64,000 nucleotides of DNA from positions 124,001 through 188,000 of the forward strand of contig NZ_MPKW01000009.1 in NCBI RefSeq assembly GCF_009729415.1. The letters run 5' to 3'. The stretch is from Mycolicibacterium sp. CBMA 234 (GTDB taxonomy: Bacteria > Actinomycetota > Actinomycetes > Mycobacteriales > Mycobacteriaceae). Numbering within the stretch: the stretch's first letter is position 1; each line of letters begins with the position of its first letter. The notes below the pieces were generated by a model that worked only from the letters and a program-made list of their open reading frames with translations, was not told the origin of the DNA and ran no database searches. Positions 27,482 through 36,668 of this stretch are shown here, piece after piece. A program made the position numbers and the translations under genes.

Positions 27482-28381
27482 ATGCGTCCAGCTTTGTCCG
27501 AATACCGGCATCTGACCAGCGGCAAGGTTCGCGATCTGTACCGCATCGACGACGAGCACCTGCTGTTCGTCGCCTCGGACCGGATCTCGGCTTTCGACTA
27601 CGTCTTGGACAGCGAGATCCCGGACAAGGGCCGGGTGCTCACCGCGATGAGCGTCTTCTTCTTCGAATACCTGGCCGAGCAGCTCGGCACCGCCAACCAC
27701 CTCGCCGGTCCTGCCGACGACGAGCGCATCCCGGCGGAGGTGCTGGGCCGTGCGCTGGTGGTGCGCAGCCTGGAAATGATGCCGGTCGAGTGCGTGGCCC
27801 GCGGCTACCTGACCGGGTCGGGACTGATCGACTACCGCAAGACTGGTCAGGTGTGTGGCATCGACCTGCCCGCCGGGCTGACCGAGGCCAGCCGGTTCGC
27901 CGAGCCGCTCTTCACGCCGGCGACCAAGGCCGAGATCGGTGAGCACGACGAGAACATCGCCTTCGATGCCGTCGAGCGGCTGGTGGGCACCAAGCGGGCC
28001 GCGCAGCTGCGCGACGAGACCCTCAAGGTCTACAACGCGGCGGCCGCGCACGCACTGACCAAGGGAATCATCTTGGCGGACACCAAGTTCGAGTTCGGTG
28101 TCGACGCCGACGGCGGGCTGGTACTCGCCGACGAAGTGCTGACGCCGGACTCGTCCCGGTACTGGCCCGTCGACGGTTACACCGAAGGCGTCGTGCAGCC
28201 GAGCTTCGACAAACAGTTCGTGCGGAACTGGCTGACGGGGCCGGAATCCGGTTGGGACCGCGCCGGCGACGCCCCGCCGCCGGCGCTGCCTGACGACATC
28301 GTCGAGGCCACCCGGGCCCGGTACGTCGAGGCGTACGAACGCATTTCGGGTCGCCGCTTCGCTGAGTGGTTCGGCGCATGA
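27482..28381 (+). CDS. purC: SAICAR synthase
   Basis: A 299-aa phosphoribosylaminoimidazole-succinocarboxamide synthase adding aspartate to CAIR. Motifs [29 protein letters not shown] and DTKFEFG are intact, with the longer actinobacterial/yeast-like form. It is leaderless from TAGGGT. The stop overlaps the ptrB ATG by 4 bp. Confidence 0.97.
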   Translation: MRPALSEYRHLTSGKVRDLYRIDDEHLLFVASDRISAFDYVLDSEIPDKGRVLTAMSVFFFEYLAEQLGTANHLAGPADDERIPAEVLGRALVVRSLEMMPVECVARGYLTGSGLIDYRKTGQVCGIDLPAGLTEASRFAEPLFTPATKAEIGEHDENIAFDAVERLVGTKRAAQLRDETLKVYNAAAAHALTKGIILADTKFEFGVDADGGLVLADEVLTPDSSRYWPVDGYTEGVVQPSFDKQFVRNWLTGPESGWDRAGDAPPPALPDDIVEATRARYVEAYERISGRRFAEWFGA

Positions 28382-30567
28382 GCGAGGCTCGCCGAGTGAA
28401 TCAACAGCCAGGGCATGAGCCTCCTCTCGCCAAGAAGGTCGAGCACCGCCGCGAACATCACGGTGACGTGTTCGTCGACCCGTACGAGTGGATGCGCGAC
28501 AAGAACGATCCCGAAGTGCTCGCGCTCCTGAACGCGGAGAACGCGTACACCGAGGAGATCACCGCGCCGCTGGAACCGTTGCGGCAGAAGATTTTCGACG
28601 AGATCAAGGCCCGCACCAAGGAAACTGATCTCTCGGTGCCCACCCGCCGCGGCGACTGGTGGTACTACGCCCGCAGCTTCGAGGGCAAGCAGTACAGCGT
28701 GCACTGCCGGTGCCCCATCAGCGATCCCGGCGACTGGACCCCGCCGCAGCTCGACGAGCACACCGAGGTCCCCGGCGAGCAGGTGCTGCTCGACGAGAAC
28801 ATCGAGGCCGAAGGGCACGACTTCTTCTCGCTGGGCCTGGCTACCGTCAGCGTTGACGCCAACATCCTCGCGTACTCCGTCGACACCGTCGGTGACGAGC
28901 GATACACGTTGAAATTCAAGGACTTACGCACCGGCGAGCTGTACGACGACCAGATCGTCGGCATCGGCGGCGGTGGTACCTGGGCGGCTGACAACCGGAC
29001 GCTGTACTACGTCACGGTCGACGATGCGTGGCGGCCGGACACCGTGTGGCGGCACCGGCTGGGTTCCGGGCTGCCCGGCGAGAAGGTGCACCACGAATCC
29101 GACGAGCGTTTCTGGGTCGGGGTGGGACGCACCCGCAGCGACAAGTACGTCTTTATCGCCGCGGGCAGCGCCGTCACGTCCGAGGTGCACTACGCCGACG
29201 CCACCGACTCCAAAGCCGAGTTCGCGGTGGTGTGGCCGCGCAAGGACTCAGTCGAGTATTCGGTCGAGCATGCGGTGGTCGCCGGCGAGGACCGATTCCT
29301 GATCCTGCACAACGACGGCGCCGAGAACTTCGCGTTGGTGGATATGGCGGTGTCCGACACCCCGCTGACTAGCCTGGAGCAGGCACGGACCCTGATTGCG
29401 CACCGCGACGATGTCCGCCTGGACGGCGTCGACGCCTTCGCGGATCGCTTGGTGATCAGCTACCGCAGCGAGGCGTTGCCCCGAATTCAGCTGTGGCCGT
29501 TCGACTCCGAGGGCAGCTACGGCGAGACCGAGGACATCACCTTCGAGTCCGAGCTGATGTCGGTCGGGCTGTCGGGTAACCCGAACTGGTCGTCGCCGCG
29601 GCTGCGGATTGGTGCGACGTCGTTCGTCATCCCGGTGCGGATCTACGACCTGGACTTGGCCACCGGCGAGCGAATCCTGTTGCGTGAGCAGCCCGTTCTC
29701 GGCGACTACCGGCCGGAGGACTACCTGGAGCGCCGCGACTGGGCGGTGGCCCCCGACGGCACGAAGGTGCCGCTGTCGATCATCCAGCGGGTCGGCGCCC
29801 CGACGCCCGCGCCGGCGCTGCTGTACGGCTACGGCGCCTACGAGTCCTGCGAAGACCCGCGCTTCTCCATCGCCCGACTGTCTCTGCTGGACCGCGGCAT
29901 GGTGTTCGTCATCGCCCACGTCCGCGGCGGCGGAGAGCTGGGACGTGGTTGGTACGAGCACGGCAAGCTGCTGGAGAAGAAGAACACCTTCACCGACTTC
30001 ATCAGTGCCGCAGAGCATTTGATTGCCACCGGGGTCACCCGTCCGGAGAATCTGGTGGCCCTCGGTGGCAGCGCCGGCGGCCTGCTGATGGGTGCGGTGG
30101 CCAATATGGCGCCGCAGTTGTTCGCGGGCATCCTGGCGCAGGTGCCGTTCGTTGACGCGCTGACCACCATCCTCGATCCGTCGCTGCCGCTCACCGTCAC
30201 CGAATGGGACGAGTGGGGTAATCCGTTGGCGGACAAGGATGTCTACGACTACATGAAGTCCTACACGCCGTACGAGAACGTGACGGCCCAGGACTACCCG
30301 AGCGTCCTGGCGATGACGTCTTTGAACGACACCCGCGTGTACTACGTCGAGCCGGCCAAATGGGTTGCGGCCCTGCGCAGTACCAAGACCGACGACCATC
30401 CCGTCTTGCTCAAGACAGAGATGGCTGCCGGGCACGGTGGCACCAGTGGGCGCTACGAACGGTGGAAGGAAGCCGCGTTCCAGTACGCCTGGGTGCTAGC
30501 CACCGCCGACCGCGACAAATACGGCAGCGGCCAGGTAGACGACCTCCTCGACGGAGCGCACGCCTAG
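28378..30567 (+). CDS. ptrB: Oligopeptidase B (prolyl-oligopeptidase family)
   Basis: A 729-aa serine peptidase: N-terminal beta-propeller (about 1-430) and C-terminal alpha/beta-hydrolase. Nucleophile Ser565 in GGSAGG, catalytic His686 in AGHGG. It cleaves short peptides after Arg/Lys. The ATG overlaps the purC stop by 4 bp. The gene is intact here; in M. tuberculosis the homologue is annotated as two pieces (Rv0781/Rv0782). Its last 72 bp overlap the convergent DoxX-like gene. Confidence 0.95.
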   Translation: MSEARRVNQQPGHEPPLAKKVEHRREHHGDVFVDPYEWMRDKNDPEVLALLNAENAYTEEITAPLEPLRQKIFDEIKARTKETDLSVPTRRGDWWYYARSFEGKQYSVHCRCPISDPGDWTPPQLDEHTEVPGEQVLLDENIEAEGHDFFSLGLATVSVDANILAYSVDTVGDERYTLKFKDLRTGELYDDQIVGIGGGGTWAADNRTLYYVTVDDAWRPDTVWRHRLGSGLPGEKVHHESDERFWVGVGRTRSDKYVFIAAGSAVTSEVHYADATDSKAEFAVVWPRKDSVEYSVEHAVVAGEDRFLILHNDGAENFALVDMAVSDTPLTSLEQARTLIAHRDDVRLDGVDAFADRLVISYRSEALPRIQLWPFDSEGSYGETEDITFESELMSVGLSGNPNWSSPRLRIGATSFVIPVRIYDLDLATGERILLREQPVLGDYRPEDYLERRDWAVAPDGTKVPLSIIQRVGAPTPAPALLYGYGAYESCEDPRFSIARLSLLDRGMVFVIAHVRGGGELGRGWYEHGKLLEKKNTFTDFISAAEHLIATGVTRPENLVALGGSAGGLLMGAVANMAPQLFAGILAQVPFVDALTTILDPSLPLTVTEWDEWGNPLADKDVYDYMKSYTPYENVTAQDYPSVLAMTSLNDTRVYYVEPAKWVAALRSTKTDDHPVLLKTEMAAGHGGTSGRYERWKEAAFQYAWVLATADRDKYGSGQVDDLLDGAHA

Positions 30568-30942
30568 GTCCGACGTCATGGATGCCGGCGCATCGGGCAT
30601 CCGCGACGCGTAGATGTTGGCCGGGAACATGGCCAGCATCAACAAGAACAGGCAGATGGCCGCCGCGACGCGGGTGGGCGGGAACAGCAGCCCAGCTGCG
30701 CCGAGCAGTTCCAGCACGCCGGTGACGGTCACCAGCAGTGCCGGCGACGGCAGCCGCGGCGGGACGATCGCGATCATGTCCCGCCGCATGCCCGCGGCGA
30801 AGTGGGCGGCGCCGGTCATGACGAACATGAGGGCCAGGCCGACGGCGACGGCGCTGGGCCAGCTGTTCACGTAACTGACCCCGAGCCAGCCGGCGACGCG
30901 GGCAGTCAAGCTGCCGAGAACGAGAGCGAGAAGAACGGCCAT
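30496..30942 (-). CDS. DoxX-like small membrane protein
   Basis: A 148-aa protein with four predicted membrane helices and the DoxX-type pattern (MTGAAHF after helix 2, TGVLELLGAAGLL in helix 3). The ATG at 30942 is chosen because GGAGG lies 8 nt upstream; an ATG at 30957 lacks a site. It overlaps the 3' end of ptrB by 72 bp on the opposite strand and is divergent from a TetR gene that probably represses it. Confidence 0.8.
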   Translation of the reverse strand: MAVLLALVLGSLTARVAGWLGVSYVNSWPSAVAVGLALMFVMTGAAHFAAGMRRDMIAIVPPRLPSPALLVTVTGVLELLGAAGLLFPPTRVAAAICLFLLMLAMFPANIYASRMPDAPASMTSDLGVRSVEEVVYLAAAVFVAVGGG

Positions 30943-30960
30943 GAGCTGCGCCTCCATAAT

Positions 30961-31015
30961 CTAGCCATTGACTAGATTGACGATAGACCAAAACTAGCCA
31001 GTGTCAAGATAGGGT
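30961..31015. promoter_or_regulatory. Divergent doxX/tetR control region with repeats
   Basis: The interval carries CTAGCCATTG (30961-30970) and CTAGCCAGTG (30994-31003) as direct repeats, and TTGAC copies at 30968 and 30977. TAGGGT (31010-31015) lies 6 nt before the tetR ATG, predicting a leaderless tetR. The repeats are likely operator half-sites. Confidence 0.5.
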
Positions 31016-31021
31016 GGGTGG

Positions 31022-31573
31022 ATGGCCCGGCAGAGCTACCACCACGGCGACCTGAAGTCCGTCATCCTGGCGCAGGCCGCCGCCCTGGTCGCAGAGCGCG
31101 GGGCCGACGGCATCTCGTTGCGGGAGTTGGCCCGGGTGGCCGGGGTGTCGCACGCGGCGCCTGCGCACCATTTCACCGACCGGCGGGGGTTGTTCACCGC
31201 GTTGGCCACCGAAGGTTTCACCTTGCTTGCTGCGGCGCTCAGTGGCGCCCGGCCCGAATTCGCCCACGCAGCACGGGCTTACGTGCAGTTCGCGCTCGAC
31301 CATCCCGGCCACTACACGGTGATGTTCGACAAGATGCTCTACGACGCCACCGACCCGGCACTGCGCGCCGCCGAAGTGGCGGCTGCCGCCGAGCTCACCA
31401 GTGGGGTGGCGACCCTGACCGATCCCAATGCCCAAGCAGACCCCGAGGGCGCGGCCCTGGCGGCCTGGTCGCTGGTGCACGGGTTCACGCTGCTGACGCT
31501 CAACGGCGCGGTCGCTGACGCCGAGCCCGTCGACACCGCGGAGCGCATCGCCCGGATCTTGTTCTCCGGCTAG
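31022..31573 (+). CDS. TetR-family regulator with WHG-type C-terminal domain
   Basis: A 183-aa regulator: TetR HTH (SVILAQAAALVAERG...LRELARVAGVSHAAPAHHF) and a C-terminal domain with AAWSLVHGF, the WHG motif of one TetR subfamily. Leaderless from TAGGGT. It probably regulates itself and the divergent DoxX-like gene. Followed by a block of palindromic repeats. Confidence 0.88.
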   Translation: MARQSYHHGDLKSVILAQAAALVAERGADGISLRELARVAGVSHAAPAHHFTDRRGLFTALATEGFTLLAAALSGARPEFAHAARAYVQFALDHPGHYTVMFDKMLYDATDPALRAAEVAAAAELTSGVATLTDPNAQADPEGAALAAWSLVHGFTLLTLNGAVADAEPVDTAERIARILFSG

Positions 31574-31586
31574 CTGGTTCCTTCTT

Positions 31587-31651
31587 CCGCGAGCGTGCGT
31601 GTCTGTACACAACACGCCGCAGGTTGTCGTCCCTACGCGCACGCTCGGCGG
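31587..31651. repeat. Palindromic repeat unit 1
   Basis: Left arm 31587-31602 (CCGCGAGCGTGCGTGT) pairs with right arm 31635-31651 (ACGCGCACGCTCGGCGG), with one bulge and one mismatch, around a 32-nt variable loop. Confidence 0.75.
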
Positions 31652-31716
31652 CCGCGAACGTGCGTGAACTGCGCATATTTCCCGGCGCGCCGCCGGCAAA
31701 CACGCACGCTCGCGGC
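31651..31716. repeat. Palindromic repeat unit 2
   Basis: Left arm 31651-31666 (GCCGCGAACGTGCGTG) pairs with right arm 31701-31716 (CACGCACGCTCGCGGC) at 15 of 16 positions. The arms have the same sequence as unit 1, the loop is unrelated. Confidence 0.78.
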
Positions 31717-31780
31717 TGTCGAGCGCGACAGATCGGCACACGGTTGGCGGTGTGTCGCGTGCAAACACGCACGCTCGCGG
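31696..31780. repeat. 20-bp direct repeat; degenerate third unit
   Basis: GCAAACACGCACGCTCGCGG occurs at 31696-31715 and again at 31761-31780, 65 bp apart. The second copy has no good left arm; instead CTGTCG-AGCG-CGACAG (31716-31731) forms its own small hairpin. It looks like a partial duplicate of unit 2. Confidence 0.7.
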
Positions 31781-31885
31781 GAGGGAGGGGCATGGCTGTT
31801 CGGGGGGAAGAACCAAGGGTCGATGTTCAGGTGGCACACAGGCAGCGGCAACCATCGGGACACCTGGAGTTGTCACACTGCTTGC

Positions 31886-32590
31886 ATGGCTGGCCAATTG
31901 ATCGTCTCGATCTCGGGCATCCGGGAGCGCACGCTGGGCGATGTCGCCGACTTCTGTAGTGAACTCGACGCCCGCCAGATCCCCGCATCATTGTTGGTCG
32001 CGCCGCGACTCAAAGGTGGCTACCGCCTGGACGCCGACGCCACCACGGTGAACTGGTTGACGGCCCGCCGTGCCGGCGGTGCGGCCGTCGTTCTGCACGG
32101 GTTCGATGAGGCCGCGAGCAAGAAGCGCCGCGGCGAGTTCGCCGCGCTGCCCGCGCATGAGGCCAACCTGCGTCTGATGGGCGCCGACCGGGTGCTGGAG
32201 CACCTCGGCCTGCGTACCCGGCTGTTCGCCGCGCCCGGCTGGACGGCGTCGCACGGGACCGTGATCGCGTTGCCGCGCAATGGTTTCCGGCTGCTGGCCG
32301 GGGACAGCGGCGTCATTGACTTGGTGCGGTCGACGACCCTGCGGGCCCGCGTCCTCGGCATCGGCGAAGGCTTCCTCACCGAACCCTGGTGGTGTCGCAC
32401 CCTCGTGCTGGCCGCCGAACGCACTGCCCGCCGCGGCGGCACCGTTCGGCTCGCCGTGGCGGCGAGCCAACTCCGGCGGACCGGGCCGCGGCAAGCGATG
32501 CTCGACGCCATCGACCTGGCCCTCATGCACGGCTGCGTCCCTGCGGCCTACCACTGGGCGCCCGACCCGGCACTTACCGACGCAGCCTGA
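31886..32590 (+). CDS. DUF2334/polysaccharide-deacetylase-like protein (Rv0784-like)
   Basis: A 234-aa protein with the NodB-like beginning LIVSISGIRERTLGDVADFCSEL, PASLLVAPRLKGG and VVLHGFDE, which correspond to the first metal-binding strand and HGxD-type region of DUF2334 proteins. The deacetylase motif is incomplete, so hydrolase activity is uncertain. ATG 31886 is used because further upstream the frame runs through palindromic repeats. Precedes the flavoprotein as Rv0784 precedes Rv0785. Confidence 0.75.
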   Translation: MAGQLIVSISGIRERTLGDVADFCSELDARQIPASLLVAPRLKGGYRLDADATTVNWLTARRAGGAAVVLHGFDEAASKKRRGEFAALPAHEANLRLMGADRVLEHLGLRTRLFAAPGWTASHGTVIALPRNGFRLLAGDSGVIDLVRSTTLRARVLGIGEGFLTEPWWCRTLVLAAERTARRGGTVRLAVAASQLRRTGPRQAMLDAIDLALMHGCVPAAYHWAPDPALTDAA

Positions 32591-32629
32591 CGCCGGAGCC
32601 ATTTGACTCGCTAACCGCGAGGCGGGCGC

Positions 32630-32635
32630 TAGCGT
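32630..32635 (+). promoter_or_regulatory. Flavoprotein gene -10 (TAGCGT), leaderless
   Basis: TAGCGT lies 6 nt before the ATG at 32642. TTGACT at 32603-32608 is 21 nt upstream, longer than ideal for a -35. Confidence 0.55.
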
Positions 32636-32641
32636 GGCCCC

Positions 32642-34282
32642 ATGGATGCAGACGTCATCGTCGTCGGGGCGGGTTTGGCCGGGTTGGTGGCCGCCGCGGA
32701 ACTGCTGGAGCGGGGTCGGTCGGTACTGATCGTTGACCAGGAGAACGAGGCCAACATCGGCGGCCAGGCGTTCTGGTCATTCGGCGGACTGTTCTTCGTC
32801 GATAGCGCGGAACAGCGGCGCGTCGGCATCCGTGACAGCTACGACCGGGCACTGCAGGATTGGCTGCGCACAGCAGGATTCGACCGCACCGAGGACCACT
32901 GGCCGGAGCAGTGGGCACGGGCTTACGTCGACTTCGCGTCCGGCGAGAAGCGCAGTTGGCTGCGCGAGCGCGGGCTGCAGACGTTCGCGTTGGTCGGCTG
33001 GGCCGAGCGCGGCGGCTGGGACGGCAAGGGGCCGGGCAACTCGGTGCCCCGCTTCCATATCACCTGGGGCACTGGGCCCGCGCTGGTCGACGTCTTCGCG
33101 CGACGCGTCGTCGGGCACAGAGGAGTGCGCTTCGCACACCGGCATCGGGTCGACGAACTCATCGTCGACGGCGGATCGGTGACCGGCGTGCGCGGCGCGA
33201 TCCTGGAGCCGTCGACCACTGCCCGCGGCGAGGCGTCGTCACGTAACGCTGTGGGGGAGTTCGAGTTCCGGGCACAGGCGGTGATCGTCGCCAGCGGCGG
33301 CATCGGCGGTAATCACGACTTGGTGCGGCAGAACTGGCCCAAGCGAATGGGTCGAGTGCCCGGGCAATTGCTGTCCGGGGTACCGGCGCACGTCGACGGC
33401 CGAATGCTCGGCATCAGTGAGGCGGCCGGTGCGAGCGTGATCAACAACGACCGGATGTGGCACTACACCGAAGGCATCACCAACTACGACCCGATCTGGC
33501 CGCTGCACGGCATCCGCATCCTGCCCGGGCCGTCGTCGCTGTGGCTGGATGCCACCGGCAAGCGGCTGCCCGACCCGCTGTACCCGGGCTACGACACCCT
33601 GGGGACGCTGGAGTACATCTGCCAAACCGGTTACGACTACACGTGGTTCGTGCTCGACCAGAGCATCATCGCCAAGGAATTCGGTCTATCCGGCCAGGAA
33701 CAGAACCCCGACCTCACCGGCAAGAACCTGCGAGAGGTGTTGGCGCGCAGCCGGGGTGGCGGGCCCGCGCCGGTGCGCGCGTTCGTCGACAAGGGCGTCG
33801 ACTTCGTGTACGCGAATACGTTGCGGGACTTGGTGACTGCCATGAACAACGTGCCCGACGTGGTGCCGATCGACTACGCGACAGTCGAGGCCGAGGTCAC
33901 GTCTCGGGATGACGAGATGACCCGAAAGCTCAGCAGCGACGGCCAGACCGTGGCCTATCAGGCCGCGCGCTCGTACCTGCCCGACCGGCTGGCCCGCATC
34001 GCTGGCCCGCACCGGCTGACCGACCCCAAGGCCGGCCCGATGATCGCCGTCAAGCTGCACATCCTGACCCGAAAATCATTGGGCGGCTTGCACACCGACC
34101 TCGACGCGCGGGTGCTGACGCCGGCGGGTGCGGTGCTCGACGGGTTGTACGCCGCGGGCGAGGCGGCCGGTTTCGGTGGCGGCGGGGTGCACGGCTACCG
34201 CGCGCTCGAAGGCACCTTCCTTGGTGGCTGCATCTTCTCCGGTCGCGCGGCCGGACGTGCCGCCGCCAGTGCCGTCGGCTGA
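32642..34282 (+). CDS. FAD-binding dehydrogenase, KstD/fumarate-reductase-like (Rv0785-like)
   Basis: A 546-aa flavoprotein with an N-terminal FAD motif VIVVGAGLAGLVAAAELLERG, GGQAFWSFGG in place of the KstD substrate-loop start, VIVASGGIGGN, and C-terminal GLYAAGEAAGFGGGGVHGYRALEGT. The overall form is that of succinate dehydrogenase/fumarate reductase and ketosteroid dehydrogenases. Matches Rv0785 by order and sequence; the substrate is not established. Ends 3 bp from the convergent PAP2 gene. Confidence 0.9.
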   Translation: MDADVIVVGAGLAGLVAAAELLERGRSVLIVDQENEANIGGQAFWSFGGLFFVDSAEQRRVGIRDSYDRALQDWLRTAGFDRTEDHWPEQWARAYVDFASGEKRSWLRERGLQTFALVGWAERGGWDGKGPGNSVPRFHITWGTGPALVDVFARRVVGHRGVRFAHRHRVDELIVDGGSVTGVRGAILEPSTTARGEASSRNAVGEFEFRAQAVIVASGGIGGNHDLVRQNWPKRMGRVPGQLLSGVPAHVDGRMLGISEAAGASVINNDRMWHYTEGITNYDPIWPLHGIRILPGPSSLWLDATGKRLPDPLYPGYDTLGTLEYICQTGYDYTWFVLDQSIIAKEFGLSGQEQNPDLTGKNLREVLARSRGGGPAPVRAFVDKGVDFVYANTLRDLVTAMNNVPDVVPIDYATVEAEVTSRDDEMTRKLSSDGQTVAYQAARSYLPDRLARIAGPHRLTDPKAGPMIAVKLHILTRKSLGGLHTDLDARVLTPAGAVLDGLYAAGEAAGFGGGGVHGYRALEGTFLGGCIFSGRAAGRAAASAVG

Positions 34283-34285
34283 GTT

Positions 34286-34894
34286 CTACTGCCGAACACT
34301 TCCCCAGTGGGAGGTGCCCCTGGTTCGCGAATGGTGCAACGCCTGTGGCCCAGCCGCCAAAATGGCCAGGCACACCATCGACGTGGCATAGAGCGTGCCG
34401 CCAATGATGTCGGTGAAGTAATGGAAGCTGTTGCTGGCCATGCCTATTGACGGAACCATGGCGCCGATGGTGGCGATCGTGACACTCCACGCGTGAATCC
34501 CGATCCCCAGCACCAACATGGCCGCGACGGTGATCGCCACCGTGGTGTGACCGCTGGGATACGCCAGGTTTTCGCCGTACCAGGGGCGGCCGAACAACAC
34601 TTTCAGCGTCCTCGCGCCGATGATCGAAATGACGGGGCACAACGCGGCCACGGTGGCCAGCCGCCATTCCCGCCGCCACAGCGGGATGCCTACCGCCACC
34701 ACGTAGAGCGGCACCAGGACCCGAACCCGATTCAGCAGCAGCATCCAGTACGGGTGCACCCCGAGCAGTTCGTGCGACGCCTCCATGAACCATCGATCCA
34801 GGGCAGAGTCCCCCGACCTGACGCTCAGGCCCAGCACGATCATCGAGGTGAACCCCACCAGTGGCCACCAATACAGGAACCGCCGCGTGTTCAG
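34286..34894 (-). CDS. PAP2-family membrane phosphatase, probable CTG start
   Basis: A 202-aa protein with five to six membrane helices and the acid-phosphatase triad: KxxxxxRP at Lys98-Arg103-Pro104, PSGH at 113-116, and SFHYFTD with His158/Asp162. It probably dephosphorylates a lipid phosphate on the outer face. No ATG, GTG or TTG fits the N-terminus. A CTG at 34894 gives RRFLYWWPLVGF before helix 1, overlaps the MBL stop as CTGA (4 bp) and has GGAG 8 nt upstream. Downstream GTG or ATG starts would cut helix 1. Confidence 0.8.
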   Translation of the reverse strand: MNTRRFLYWWPLVGFTSMIVLGLSVRSGDSALDRWFMEASHELLGVHPYWMLLLNRVRVLVPLYVVAVGIPLWRREWRLATVAALCPVISIIGARTLKVLFGRPWYGENLAYPSGHTTVAITVAAMLVLGIGIHAWSVTIATIGAMVPSIGMASNSFHYFTDIIGGTLYATSMVCLAILAAGPQALHHSRTRGTSHWGSVRQ

Positions 34895-35541
34895 AACCGC
34901 ATCTCCTGCTCGGGTGTCAGCACCCGGAAATCGGTGGATGTCATCTCGTCCAACCGGCCGTAGTAAATGCCCTTGGCCTGCTCGGCGACGACGCCCTGAT
35001 GGATGGGTACCGCGTGCTGAGGAGCGACGGCCCGCAGGAAGTCGATGGCCTCGGCGATCTTCATCCACGGCGCAGCGGCCGGTGCGGCGAGGACCTCGAC
35101 GGGCTCGTCCGGCACGAACAACGCGTCGCCGGGGTGCATCAGCCGTGCGGCATGACCAGCATCACCGACCAGGTATGAGATGTTGTCGATGATCGGAATG
35201 TCCGGGTGGATCACTGCGTGCTTGCCGCCGGCGCCCCGCACTGTCAGGTGGCCGATCGACAAGGTGTCGCCGACGTGCACGGCCTGCCACGGCTCGCCCA
35301 ACTGCGCCGCTGTCATCGGGTCGGCGTACAGCTTGGCCTGCGGATTTGCCTCGACGAGGGCCGGCAGTCGAGCCGGATCGGCGTGGTCAGGGTGCTGATG
35401 CGTGATGAGGATGGCGTCCAGCCCGGTGATGCCTTCGAACCCGTGCGAGAAGTTGCCTGGGTCGAAAAGCACCGTCGCTTCCGACGTTCCATCAGTGAAT
35501 CGGGCGAGCAAGCAGGAATGTCCGAAGTGCGTCAGCTCCAT
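34891..35541 (-). CDS. Metallo-beta-lactamase-fold hydrolase (Rv0786c-like)
   Basis: A 216-aa protein of the UPF0173/YycJ-like MBL type: MELTHFGHSCLL start, metal motif THQHPDHAD (HxHxDH), GGKHAVIH, and MHPGDALFVPDE. Predicted zinc-dependent hydrolase of unknown substrate. It overlaps the PAP2 gene and forms a two-gene leftward operon diverging from purS. A GTG two codons upstream (35547) is an alternative start. Confidence 0.86.
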   Translation of the reverse strand: MELTHFGHSCLLARFTDGTSEATVLFDPGNFSHGFEGITGLDAILITHQHPDHADPARLPALVEANPQAKLYADPMTAAQLGEPWQAVHVGDTLSIGHLTVRGAGGKHAVIHPDIPIIDNISYLVGDAGHAARLMHPGDALFVPDEPVEVLAAPAAAPWMKIAEAIDFLRAVAPQHAVPIHQGVVAEQAKGIYYGRLDEMTSTDFRVLTPEQEMRF

Positions 35542-35616
35542 GCGCACATTCTGCCCACTGAGGTCAACATCGCGGCATAGCCGCGCAGCGGCTCGGTGGC
35601 CCCGACGGGTCGCCGG

Positions 35617-35622
35617 TAAAGT
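35617..35622 (+). promoter_or_regulatory. purSQ -10 (TAAAGT)
   Basis: TAAAGT would start RNA near 35629, giving a leader of about 30 nt with AAAGGAG (35647-35653) 5 nt before the purS GTG. purSQ therefore is leadered, unlike most other pur genes here. Confidence 0.5.
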
Positions 35623-35658
35623 AACCCCCGAGCATTCGACCCGAACAAAGGAGCGCGC

Positions 35659-35898
35659 GTGGCCCGCGTCGTTGTGCACGTGATGCCCAAAGCCGAGATC
35701 CTGGACCCGCAGGGCCAGGCGATTGTCGGGGCGCTGGGGCGTCTCGGTGTCACCGGGGTGGCTGATGTCCGGCAAGGCAAGCGTTTCGAGCTCGAGGTCG
35801 ACGACACCGTCTCCGACGAGACGCTGGAGCACATCGCCGAGACGCTGCTGGCCAACACCGTAATCGAGGACTTCTCGGTGCACCGGGACAACGCATGA
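35659..35898 (+). CDS. purS: FGAM synthase subunit PurS
   Basis: A 79-aa small subunit of the three-part formylglycinamide ribonucleotide amidotransferase. [21 protein letters not shown] and the RQGK segment are conserved. It bridges PurL and PurQ. GTG start with a good ribosome-binding site; overlaps purQ by 4 bp. Confidence 0.95.
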   Translation: MARVVVHVMPKAEILDPQGQAIVGALGRLGVTGVADVRQGKRFELEVDDTVSDETLEHIAETLLANTVIEDFSVHRDNA

Positions 35899-36566
35899 CC
35901 AAGATCGGCGTCATCACCTTCCCCGGCACACTCGACGACGTCGATGCCGCGCGTGCGGTGCACGCCGTCGGCGGCGAGGCCGTCAACCTCTGGCACGCCG
36001 ACGCTGATCTGAAGGGCGTCGACGCCGTCATCGTGCCCGGTGGCTTCTCCTACGGCGACTACCTGCGCTGCGGTGCCATCGCCAAGTTCGCGCCCGTGAT
36101 GACCTCGGTCGTCGAGGCCGCCGGCAAGGGCATGCCCGTGCTGGGCATCTGCAATGGCTTCCAGGTGCTGTGCGAGGCCGGCCTGCTGCCCGGCGCCCTG
36201 ACCCGCAACGAGGGTCTGCACTTCATCTGCCGCGATGTGTGGCTCGAGGTGACGGGCACGTCGACCGCATGGAGCAGCCGCTACGAGGCCGGCGCCGACA
36301 TCCTGATCCCGCTCAAGTCGGGTGAAGGCCGCTACGTCGCATCCGAGAACGTGCTCGACGAACTCGAGGGCGAAGGCCGCGTGGTGTTCCGCTACCGGGA
36401 CAACATGAACGGCTCGATGCGCTCGATTGCCGGTGTCAGCTCGGCCAACGGCCGCGTCGTCGGCCTCATGCCGCACCCCGAGCACGCCACCGAAGCCCTC
36501 ACCGGCCCGTCTGACGACGGCCTGGGCATCTTCTTCTCGGCCCTGGACGCGGTGCTCACGGCCTGA
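35895..36566 (+). CDS. purQ: FGAM synthase glutaminase subunit PurQ
   Basis: A 223-aa class I glutamine amidotransferase supplying ammonia to PurL. Nucleophile Cys in [10 protein letters not shown], His/Glu in MPHPEHA, and [13 protein letters not shown] are present. Translationally coupled to purS. Followed by a hairpin terminator before the convergent encapsulin gene. Confidence 0.97.
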   Translation: MTKIGVITFPGTLDDVDAARAVHAVGGEAVNLWHADADLKGVDAVIVPGGFSYGDYLRCGAIAKFAPVMTSVVEAAGKGMPVLGICNGFQVLCEAGLLPGALTRNEGLHFICRDVWLEVTGTSTAWSSRYEAGADILIPLKSGEGRYVASENVLDELEGEGRVVFRYRDNMNGSMRSIAGVSSANGRVVGLMPHPEHATEALTGPSDDGLGIFFSALDAVLTA

Positions 36567-36586
36567 TCCGGTCCGAGCTGGGTCGC

Positions 36587-36653
36587 GTCGCGAGCGTGCG
36601 CGCAGACCGTGTGGATCGCGCGTGAGACGCGCTAGGCGCACATTCGTGGTGAC
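36587..36653. repeat. Degenerate copy of the GAGCGTGCG repeat
   Basis: GTCGCGAGCGTGCGCG (from 36587) matches the left arm of the 31.6-kb units, and a weak partner GCGCACATTCGTGG lies near 36637-36650. The pairing is poor, so this looks like a decayed copy. Confidence 0.4.
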
Positions 36654-36668
36654 TATCAGAGTTGCCGA

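Larger units (their letters stand above)
31574..31885. other. 312-bp intergenic region with palindromic repeats
   Basis: It lies between tetR and the DUF2334-type gene. Most of 31587-31781 is made of GCGAGCGTGCGTG-type inverted repeats (listed separately). The remaining 31782-31885 contains a G-rich GGGAGGGAGGGG run and the presumed promoter of the next gene, where I see no clear TANNNT element at the right distance. Confidence 0.6.

Noticed and set aside
31587..31780. CRISPR array
   Set aside because: The repeats are inverted, not regularly spaced direct repeats, spacers are absent and no cas genes are present.
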